A DNA stretch of 64,000 nucleotides from Haliclona indistincta. Lineage: Eukaryota; Porifera; Demospongiae; Haplosclerida; Chalinidae. The stretch spans positions 9,323,208 through 9,387,207 of the forward strand of contig OZ024787.1 of assembly GCA_964017065.1 (NCBI GenBank). The letters are read 5' to 3'. Every line of letters starts with the position of its first letter. Position 1 is the stretch's first letter. Made by a program: the position numbers and the translations under genes. The notes beneath the pieces were generated by a model. It searched no databases, was not told the DNA's origin, and saw only the letters and a list, made by a program, of their open reading frames with translations. Shown here piece by piece: positions 57,501-64,000 of this stretch.

Positions 57501-60500
57501 ACTGGGCTCCCGTCGCAGTGGAGGAAAAGAGGTCGGTCAGGGCTTGGGTAATACCTGGCCAGGTAGTGTTCTACGATGGCTACCGGACAGAGCGCGGCCT
57601 TGCTTCTGAACAGGGAGACCGTATGCCCTCTGCCCAGCTGGTCCGTTTTTGACCTCTTGATGGTAAACTGGAGTCCCTCTGCTGAGAGGTCGATGTCCGC
57701 TGAGGTGGGGTGGGACCTTGGGTTGAAGGTGTGCTCGTTTGAGGGCATCAGCTTACCCCTTCTTAGGAATCCATAGAAGTGCAAACAAAGTGCTGCAGCC
57801 TGCTGCCAGCGTAGTTCTCTCCAGAGAGCACCATGGTTTGGCCGAGTGAAGTGTTCTCAGAAGTAGCTGGAGGATGCTTGTCGTAATTGGTTCTCTCACG
57901 AGCCGAATTGAACCAGCCTGCCGTCTTGTGAGACCCCTTAATGCCAGCCGCAGAGCTGGGTTGTGGCGGGAGGGGCTGCTGAGACACGCCTGCCGATGGG
58001 ATAGGGATACAGCAGCTAGGTATACCTTGATGGTTGAGGGGGAGACTGATCGGCCTGGGTGTGCTGCGAATAGCGCCACTGTCTTCTTGGTTGCTGGTAG
58101 ATGACAGGCTCCTATTGATTGGCAGAACTGGACAAACCGTCTCTGGCCCGTATGGTATGTGTTCGGTGAGGAGGAAGATACTGCTAGCCGTAGCAGTTGG
58201 GCAAGTACTAGTTCCTGGTTTACAGCAGCAAGAGTCCGTCTGGTAGTGGGGTGGGGTTCAGGTTTGCCTGAGAAACGAGAGAAAAGAAACGGTTAATTTG
58301 GTCCCTAGACAGAGCATCAGCTATAGAGTTCTTTTTCCCGGGTATGTGTTGGAGGAAGATGGTGAAGTTTGCACTAGCTGCTACTAAGAACAGGTGGCGG
58401 AACAGGGCTACCAAGTGTGAGTGTTTGGCTGACTTCTGCCATGCTCTCACAATGGCTTCGTTGTTGCAGTTGAAGCAGATTTTCTTGCCTCTCAGTCTTG
58501 AGCCCCAAGTCATTGTTGCTGCCACGATGACAAAGAGTTCTTGCCATTGAATGGAGCAAAGTGGGAGCTGTTGTGATGGAAGCCAGTCGCCTCGAATCCA
58601 TTCACCATCAAAATATGCACCGAACCCTTTGGACCCTGTGCATCAGTGTACAGATTTAAGTCTGCCGTATCTGTCCAAGCCTCTTCCAGGAAGATGAACC
58701 TGCCATTCCATGATGGGAGAAATTTCTGCCACCACCTGATATCCGCACGGGCTCTGCTGGAAAGGGCAATGTGATGGTGTAAGCGCTTTTTTGATGTGGA
58801 CAGGGTGATCAGGTCACATGTGAAGAGTCTCCCGGCGGGGACCACCTTAGCAGAAAAGGGTAGCTTCCCGATTATAGTGATAGCTAGGAGTTGCCGTTTT
58901 GTTGCTTTTCAGCGGTCCTGCCACCTGCTTAGCTCCAGTAAGAGCTCCTGAAGTTTTGGAGTAGGAAGTCTTAGCTCCTGTAGCTGTGAGTCTATCTCGA
59001 TTCCCAGGAATGTGAGACTAGTGGATGGTCCCTCGACTTTGTCAGTGGCAACGGGCATGCCTAGTGATTGGCAGACCTGCAGTGTTCTGTCCTTTGCCTG
59101 TGAGCAGGCCGGTGATTCTGGGGTCCGACCATGAAGTAATCGTCTAGGTAGTGTATTGCTAGGATGTGGTAGTTCTCAGTCAGTATCCAACGAAGGGCTT
59201 CAGCGAACTGGTTGAAGAGATAAGGAGAAGAACGGCATCCAAAGGGAAGGCAAGTGTCAATGTAAAATTGATCTCTCCAGTGGATCCCTAGTAGGTTCTA
59301 GTCCGAGCGCTGTACTGGCACCATTCTGAAGGCAGCTTTCAAGTCCACCTTCGCCATCAAGGCTCCTTGACCTGCACTGTGGATGAGACGAACTGCATCG
59401 TCCACCGATGAATAGTGCATAGGGAACTCCCTTGGGTCAATGAAATCGTTGATGCTGTCTCCAGGAGGAGCGGACAGGTGCATGATCACCCGCCACTTGC
59501 CATTCTTTTTGGGACGACCCCTAGCCCAGAACAGCGAAGGTTGGGGAATGGAGGTGTTGAGAAGGGACCAAGTATGCGTCCTGCTGTGCATTCTTTGGCT
59601 AGCTCCTGATCAATTACTTCTGGGTGCACTCTTGCAGAGGAGAGGTCTGTGAGGTTCTTGGGCCAGCGTAACCAAAGGATACGCCATTGTCGATTGAATA
59701 AAGCAGCCAAGATACAAAGGCTTTGTCTGGGTGACTCGCTAACTCACTCACGAATTGTGAGCGTTGTAAGGGGGTATGAGCTTGCTGGAGCTCTTACACC
59801 GGGCAGGAGTGGGCAAGACTTAGCCGAGTGAGTGCCTCGGCAGCCGGCATGCCAGCAGCATTCCTCTCCTCTTGTGCAGTTGCCTTTGTTGTAGCGGAGA
59901 CAGATTTCTTTGTCATCGGAGTTATGTGTTGCTCGCTGGAGCGCCCCGCCTGCAGCGCTGACTGAGGGGGTCCAAGGCGGGATGTGATGTTCTTCCGAAA
60001 GGAACGCGAGGTGGAACACCATATCAGCAGATCTTCCTTGTACACGTCCCAACGCAGAGAGGGGTCTCTTGCTGTCGTTCTGCGGAACAGCTGATCGTAT
60101 CTAATGCAGACAGGTGTCGGGTATGCCGAGAAGAGATGACCCATCAGTGCTTGGTACTTGAGGAGCTCCAGAGACCTGTGTTGGGAGTGGGAGGTGTGTG
60201 CGGTGATGAGGAAAAAATGTTCCAGGCTTCCATAAAGTATTGAAAATCCACCACCGATCGCTTGGGAGGGCGCTTGTGTTTAGGTCTGGCCTTGGTAGCC
60301 CTTGCCGCTTGCACCAGGATTAACTCATCTGTATTTTGGGAGTAAGTTAGCAAAGTCAATGTACTTACCCCGTTTGATTCTGGCAATAGTCCGGTCGGAC
60401 GGTGGTGGGGCACAGGATACGAAGGGTGAAGATCCTTGAGCCCTGCCTGCTGCACGGGCTCCGAGAGGGGGAACGAGAATCAGGTGAAGAAGACGAGCTC

Positions 60501-63500
60501 CCTGCAGCAGAGGAGGAGGATGATGATGAGGAAGATGTAGTTGCCACATGTAGTTGCCACATGTAGTTAGTGTTTCCACACGGAAAATTAACTTCTACAA
60601 AATCAGCTTTTCGGCGACTTAGTATGTACACCAACTTATAAAAACCTCCTGGTGCAAACTTTGCACTCCAAAACTTCTTCGATCCTGCAAAAAAAAACTT
60701 TAAACTCTGACCGGAATCAGTTATTAACTAGTCATTCGATCTTCTTATTAGAGAGCATCTCTTGCACAACAAGCAAAGTTCTGAAAGGCTGCTGGCCATT
60801 CCAAAGTGAAGTCAACGGAAGTACTACCTGTACTTTAGCTTTGCTGAAATGCGTTTGGTCTCGGTTAGCAAACCAGAGAAGGTCGGGTTTATGGGGTCGC
60901 TTCCAGCCAGATGGTCAGAAGTGGCAGTTCACATTTGCAACATGTACAACTACTAACCAACTTTACAAAACTATAGTGAGAAAGCCGCTTCCTCTTCAGC
61001 AAAGAAGCTTACATAGGGTTACTGCATAAGTGTCGGCGCTGGCTTCAAACTCCCGCTTTCGAGCTCCACAGTATCTCTTCGTAACACATAAACCTTTACT
61101 AAAGATCCAGAAAAATTGTACAATTCAGCCGTGTTGCCATCAACCATAAAATCGACAGTCAATTCGACATACAAACTGCTTCTTGGTTAATTAACCATAT
61201 TAAATAAGCTTAACTAATAAAATGGTTAATTAACCAAGAAGCAGTTTGTATATCGAATTGAATGTCGATTTTATGGTGGATAGCAACATGGCTGAATTGT
61301 ACAATTTTACTCGATCTTTAGTAAAGGTCTATGTGTTACGAAGAGATACTGTGGAGCTCGAAAGCGGGAGTTTGAAGCCAGCGCCGACACTTGCAGTATC
61401 TATGCAGTAACCCTATGTAAGCTTCTTCGCTGAAGAGGAAGCGGCTTCCTCACTATAGTTTTGTAAAGTTGGTTAGTAGTTGTACATGTTGCATAAATAT
61501 AAACGTGAACTGCCACTTCTGACCATCTGGCTGGAAGCGACCCTGTAAACCCGACCTCCTCTGGTTTGCTAACCGAGGCCAAACGCATTTCAGCAAAGCT
61601 AGTATTATTAAAAGTACTTGTTAAGAGTAGTACTTCCGTTGACTTCACTTTGGAATGGCCAGCAGCCTTGCAGAACTTTGCTTGTCGTGCAAGAGATGCT
61701 CTCTAGTAAGAAGATCGAATGAATAGTTAATAACTGATTGCGGTCAGAGTTTAAAGCTGTTTTTTTGCAGGATCGAAGAAGTTTTGGATTGCAAAGTTTG
61801 TACCAGGAGGTTATTATAAGTTGGTGTACTTACTAAGTCGCCAAAAAGCTGATTTCGTAGAAGTTAACTTTTCGTGTGGAAACCTTACTGTAGTCCACCG
61901 TGGAATCTGATTCGCTGGAGCTGGACTCTTGACGCCGTCGTTGCTGAGGACGAGGGGGACGGGTGTCGCGAACAGGAGACCGGCTATGGTGCCTGTGGGT
62001 CGTGGAATGGTAGCTGAGCTGTGGGATCCGGTGGCTGGGGCGTTCGTGATGTCTACTCCGTCTGTGCCCTCTGCTGCGTGATCATGAACGGCGAGAGGGC
62101 AGAGCTTGAACGTGATGCTGGTGCAAGTGGTGGTGGCTGCGCGGTTCTCCAGATGCCGTCCTGGTGCTGCTGCTGCGACGAGTGACGTCCTCCCTAGTGA
62201 CCCTGCTGTCAGAACGCCTAGTCGGGACGTCGAGTCGAGGGCCGATAGTGGGCTGGTGAGTTCGGCGATGTACAGCACGGACTCGCTCTCGCTGTCGGAC
62301 CCGGACTCGCTGTCTTCCAGTTCCAGGTCGTCAGAGCTCTGCCGCTGTTGGTCGCTGTCAGGGTGGGTCTCGCCTGGAGATTCCTCTGCGACTCCTGAGT
62401 GTGGGGTCGCACTGGTGGGTTGCTGAGGCTGCTGACGCTGGTCAGTTCTTCGCCGACGCTGGTCGGGAAGAGGCCTCGAACGGAGGTGGTGGTATAACCT
62501 GGTGGCTCGCTCTTTCTTGGAGCTACTCATGTCCAGGTTTGCGCCTGACAAACGTAGGCGCAGAACCTCCGCAGGCAGTTTCAAGAGTGAGGTGATCGTT
62601 TTGGAACTCATATTCTAGTGAGAAAGAACAATGCTCGAGTGAGACTGTTTGTTGCAGTACACTCAGCATTGGGCTTTAAATACTGTGAACCCTAATGATT
62701 GCTTACGCTTCATGTGCTCAGGAAGCCGCATTCTGTACCAGTCTGCAGCTGATAACTGTCCTATGCTTGTCAACATGTTGGAGCCTCGCTTACCAGCTAT
62801 CTCCGTCATCCCTATATAGTGCTATGCATTAAACCAATTTAATCTCATTAACTTACCCTTTTCAATGCAAGTATATTGAGAGCTGCGGCAAAACATGCGG
62901 TTAACAAGCGATATGCACCTAATAATGCGCCAGTACAGTGATCAGGAAATTTCATCTATAAAATTTGATCTGTTAAATTTTCGCGTGTATAATTTTCATC
63001 GCGATGATAGACGACGAAAATATTCTAATGCCAAAAATTTCCCAATCTACAGTATACTGATTTGTTATTCATGCACTTTTATTTTGAATAATTTATACTA
63101 GTCTAATTCTTTACTACAGCTGGCAGCAGATATGAACCAAGAAAGGCAAAAGCAATCACATATTTCAAACTACTATCAGACTCTGAGGGGATGGCCATCT
63201 CACAGGAAGGTCACCTCATTGTGAGTGGATGGTCGAAATACCATATTATCAATACTGATAGTGGAGTGGTGATTAATAGGTTTGGAAAGCATGGCTCGGA
63301 ACAAGGAGAATTCAAAGGGCTAATAGGAGTGGCATTGACACAGGATGGTCACATTATAGTAACTGATGCTTTTAATAACCGCTTACAAGTGTTGACAGTA
63401 GAGGGTGCATTTGTAGCTGCTGTTGGCTCCAGAGGATCTGAACCACTACAGTTTAACCGGCCGTATGATGTAGCTGTTCATCACAATGGAAAAATATTTG

Positions 63501-63952
63501 TCACCGATAGGTGGAATTATCGTGTCCAGGTCCTAAATCCTGATCTGAGCTACTCACATTGCTTTGGTAACAAAGGAGACAAACCAGGAGAACTGAGCCA
63601 ACCATTTGGAATAGCTATTGATCAAGATGGAATGGTGTATGTCAGTGACTTTGGTAACCATCGAATTAAGAAGTTCACCCCAGAGGGTACTGTTTTTTCT
63701 GACTTTAGTGTGAAAGGTGGTTCATCGTTTTATCCACGTGGTTTGTGTATTGACAGTAAAAACATACTTTATGTCACTGACTACATTAATAGTACAGTGT
63801 GTGTTTATAATACTAGTGGACAGTTTCTAGGATACATTGGTAATAGTGATGGCAGTAGTTTTGATTATCCTCTATTCATAACTTCTGATAAAGATCGACT
63901 GTACATTAGTGACGACAATGGAGTAATCACTTACAAGTGCTACCAGCAGTAG
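50431..63952 (+). CDS. CARD-like / middle domain / NHL-propeller gene, copy B (767 aa, six exons)
   Basis: Exons 50431-50749, 50802-50852, 50932-51587, 51946-52284, 53242-53347 and 63120-63952. All have GT-AG borders and all phases agree (1,1,0,0,1), summing to 2304 nt. Residues 1-106 form a CARD-like death fold (NHHNDLQRVIIHPL, ALVSEVSTQGRSQLQN, FQVFLSVLKD). About 124-342 form a middle region: a helical part (FDRMCDTVRSQVPVDDLKRY) and an alpha/beta part (LKDVRDVLRM, VVIGDGSVVVVCCAPRCLM, LAEMGVVKLTVGG). About 343-490 is a Ser/Pro/Gln/Thr-rich linker with an acidic patch and SRTVSS/SRTASS repeats. 491-767 is a six-blade NHL propeller. The architecture suggests a cytoplasmic sensor with a signalling death fold; that role is inferred. 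If splicing at 51587 is skipped the frame stops at 51644. The last intron (9.8 kb) holds the DIRS-like element. Confidence 0.75.
52357..53074. mobile_element. TTAA-flanked palindromic MITE in intron 4 of CARD-NHL copy B
   Basis: Ends GGTGGCGGTATACCCG and the exact inverse, with TTAA on each side (52353-52356, 53075-53078). The arms of about 300 bases are nearly identical; the loop is about 120 bases. It shares the terminal GGTGGCGG and the TTAA site with 2031-2641. The mirrored open frames (52336-52632 minus, 52769-53083 plus) are one sequence read twice. Confidence 0.9.
54119..54317. mobile_element. Short hairpin MITE
   Basis: Inverted ends TTTTAAACCATAGT and ACTATGGTTTAAA bound about 200 bases rich in CG (GATGGCCGCCGCG, GCGCTCGGGCTGCC). 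The left part ATAATTCTCTTTGATGTAAT matches, inverted, the ends of 3411-3562 and 8419-8564, so these belong to one family. Confidence 0.7.
54345..54425. repeat. Small palindrome
   Basis: CATTTAAAGCCCTTGGGC and GCCCGCGGGCTTTAAAT form an imperfect inverted pair. Confidence 0.5.
54529..54586. repeat. (ATCT)n microsatellite
   Basis: Fourteen ATCT units within intron 5 of CARD-NHL copy B. Confidence 0.97.
54590..55530. other. Intronic stretch, no gene recognised
   Basis: The plus-strand frame 54851-55060 (MEYQSAYRVPCLG...) has no family signal. GGGGCGAGCCTGAGC near 54470-54485 and its inverse GCTCAGGCTCGCCCC near 55346-55361 may be the inverted ends of an element of about 0.9 kb. Confidence 0.4.
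55532..56062. mobile_element. Foldback element with CAGTGGAACC-type ends
   Basis: Left arm 55534-55711 (CAGTGAAACCTGTCTAGGGC ...) and right arm 55879-56060 are inverted copies, with GGACACCCTCTCTATAATGG-like blocks. The spacer is about 165 bases. CAGTGGAACC termini are common in pogo/Tigger-like MITEs; no transposase here. Confidence 0.8.
56130..56480 (+). repeat. Flanking repeat blocks X and Y, left of the DIRS-like element
   Basis: X (about 56130-56320, GAAAGCTGCGGCAAAACATG ...) and Y (about 56340-56480, GTCTGCAGCCGATAACTGTC ...) recur right of the element in the order Y' (62715-62866) then X' (62866-63090). X also resembles the sequence just before the NHL exon in copy A, so X'/Y' is probably native intron and X/Y a duplicate. 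Confidence 0.7.
56750..57265. repeat. 47-bp minisatellite
   Basis: About eleven units of GGGAGGGTCACAGTAATGGT-ACAAGCAAGGTACAACAGAA-GATAAAT, with a variant GGGAGGATC in some. It adjoins the 3' end of the DIRS-like element and may be part of it. Confidence 0.95.
57306..58079 (-). pseudogene. DIRS-like tyrosine recombinase fragments
   Basis: Three frames join: MALFAAHPGRSVSPSTIKVY (core-binding part, 58079 downward), FYGFLRRGKLMPSNE and RSKTDQLGRGHTV (57784-57452), and EEFNTHSLRVGAAT with GRWCSRTYKLYIR (57494-57306). Catalytic residues visible: Lys in RSKTD, His and Arg in HSLR, Trp in GRW, and the Tyr in the YKLYI segment. Frame changes near 57770 and near 57480 disable it. Confidence 0.85.
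58220..59591 (-). pseudogene. DIRS-like reverse transcriptase and RNase H fragments
   Basis: RT starts KKNGKWRVIMHLSAPPGDSI and SVDDAVRLIHSAGQGALMAK, then VDLKAAFR (first catalytic Asp). After an in-frame TAG near 59294 the frame continues through FYIDTCLPFGCRSSPYLFNQ to IHYLDDYF (about 59138-59150), the YxDD centre. RNase H follows: LNLYTDAQGPKG (58845-58510) and ICFNCNNEAIVRAW, IPGKKNSIADALSRDQ (58525-58220). Stops between about 59060 and 58850 and a frame change near 58515 show decay. Confidence 0.88.
59744..60579 (-). pseudogene. DIRS-like gag, C-terminal part with zinc knuckle
   Basis: Fragments PPPSDRTIARIKRGKYIDFA then NLLPKYR (60579 downward), RSVVDFQYFMEAWNIF (60455-60144), and CLRYNKGNCTRGEECCWHAG then CRGTHSAKSC (60052-59744), a Cys/His knuckle as seen in DIRS gag proteins. 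A frame change near 60325 separates the first two. An acidic/serine stretch next to the foldback is repeat-derived. Confidence 0.7.
60572..61883. mobile_element. 1.3-kb foldback element inserted in the DIRS-like gag
   Basis: Left arm 60572-61198 and right arm about 61222-61883 are inverted copies that meet around TTGGTTAATTAACCA blocks, with a spacer of about 23 bases. Outer ends read GTTTCCACACG and CGTGTGGAAAC. Left of it, TAGTTGCCACATG is tandemly repeated. Open frames in the arms (60652-61029 plus, 61400-61648 minus) are mirror images of one sequence. Confidence 0.88.
61884..62611 (-). pseudogene. DIRS-like gag, N-terminal part
   Basis: Starts MSSKTITSLLKLPAEVLRLR with a SAP-like two-helix pattern, then a Gln/Arg-rich and a Ser/Glu/Asp-rich region (DLELEDSESGSDSESES). 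The frame stays open until it enters the foldback at 61883, after which it reads repeat sequence to a stop at 61814. Noticeably more GC-rich than the surrounding intron. Confidence 0.7.
62715..63090 (+). repeat. Flanking repeat blocks Y' and X', right of the DIRS-like element
   Basis: Direct-orientation relatives of 56340-56480 (Y) and 56130-56320 (X), but in the reverse order along the chromosome. X' runs up to the NHL exon acceptor at 63119. Confidence 0.7.
63120..63952 (+). CDS. NHL beta-propeller exon, CARD-NHL gene copy B
   Basis: Terminal exon of the 767-residue gene, acceptor TTACTACAG, stop TAG at 63950-63952. Six NHL blades, for example GVALTQDGHIIVTDAFNNR, DVAVHHNGKIFVTDRWNYR and GIAIDQDGMVYVSDFGNHR. 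It has the same length (833 nt) as copy A; changes cluster on blade loops, such as ENLSHR to DRWNYR and GSLSYPDG to a form with three added residues offset by a deletion in blade 1. A local ATG at 63191 is not needed if the exon is spliced. Confidence 0.85.
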
Positions 63953-64000
63953 AGGAATATCTGTTTTGTACCTTTTATTTTTTAAGTTTGTGTTTGTGCA

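Larger units (their letters stand above)
57300..62611 (-). mobile_element. Degenerate DIRS-like tyrosine-recombinase retrotransposon, antisense in intron 5
   Basis: On the minus strand, in order: gag with an N-terminal SAP-like helix pair (62611 downward), a gag C-part and zinc knuckle, reverse transcriptase, RNase H, and a tyrosine recombinase instead of an integrase. This order is that of DIRS-group elements. Each part is broken by frame changes or stops, and gag is split by the foldback 60572-61883. Inverted or split direct terminal repeats typical of the group were not identified, unless X/Y blocks or the 47-bp repeats represent them. Confidence 0.88.

Noticed and set aside
60652..61648. 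Mirrored open frames with SKPEEVGFTGSLPARWSEVA-like text
   Set aside because: Products of the foldback arms; no family recognised and no splice context.
1..64000. tRNA or rRNA genes
   Set aside because: I saw no cloverleaf with A/B boxes and no conserved rRNA segments; a covariance search would be needed to exclude tRNAs.

Overview
The window is nuclear DNA of an animal, most likely a demosponge. Genes are split by short GT-AG introns. Two genes carry NHL beta-propellers of a kind that is abundant in sponges, death-fold (CARD-like) exons occur on both strands, and the spaces between genes are full of non-autonomous DNA transposons and microsatellites. The sponge assignment is my inference from protein style. 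The eukaryotic, intron-containing nature is seen directly.

Layout. A locus is present twice in direct orientation: copy A at the left end (about 1-16.8 kb) and copy B at the right end (about 42-64 kb). In each copy a minus-strand gene resembling the meiosis gene MEI1 is present. In copy A its 5' exons (15978-16744) and its internal exons (below 6556) lie on either side of a plus-strand gene for a CARD-like/middle-domain/NHL-propeller protein, so that gene sits antisense inside a MEI1 intron. Copy B shows the same order; its MEI1 5' exons would lie past the right edge. The copy B CARD-NHL gene can be read as six exons whose phases all agree (2304 nt, 767 aa). Copy A carries a 1-nt and a 13-nt insertion in exon 3. 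MEI1 copy A has a 1-nt deletion in one exon, and MEI1 copy B has one in-frame TAG.

Between the copies lie a decayed hydroxyacid oxidase (17.3-18.6 kb), a minus-strand nucleoside-phosphorylase-fold protein with a C-terminal membrane anchor (18.7-19.7 kb), an apparently intact hAT transposon with its 8-bp target duplication (21.8-24.0 kb), a broken Crypton-type tyrosine recombinase (24.3-25.5 kb), about 14 kb of foldback elements and repeats, and a minus-strand gene start encoding a second CARD-like domain (40.36-39.59 kb) with phase-compatible linker exons at 28.7-28.3 kb. These exons point toward the phosphorylase exon, so a CARD-linker-phosphorylase-anchor gene is possible; the last junction is not resolved.

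The last intron of CARD-NHL copy B (9.8 kb) holds an antisense, degenerate DIRS-like retrotransposon (gag, RT with YLDD, RNase H, tyrosine recombinase), itself interrupted by a 1.3-kb foldback element, next to a 47-bp minisatellite. Comparing copies A and B gives natural empty sites for several MITEs (TTAA-, TTA- and TA-flanked). Possible joint meaning: a cluster of death-fold genes, one with a sensor-like propeller and one possibly with a nucleosidase effector, embedded in and duplicated with a meiotic gene. An alternative for the duplication is two haplotypes joined in assembly.
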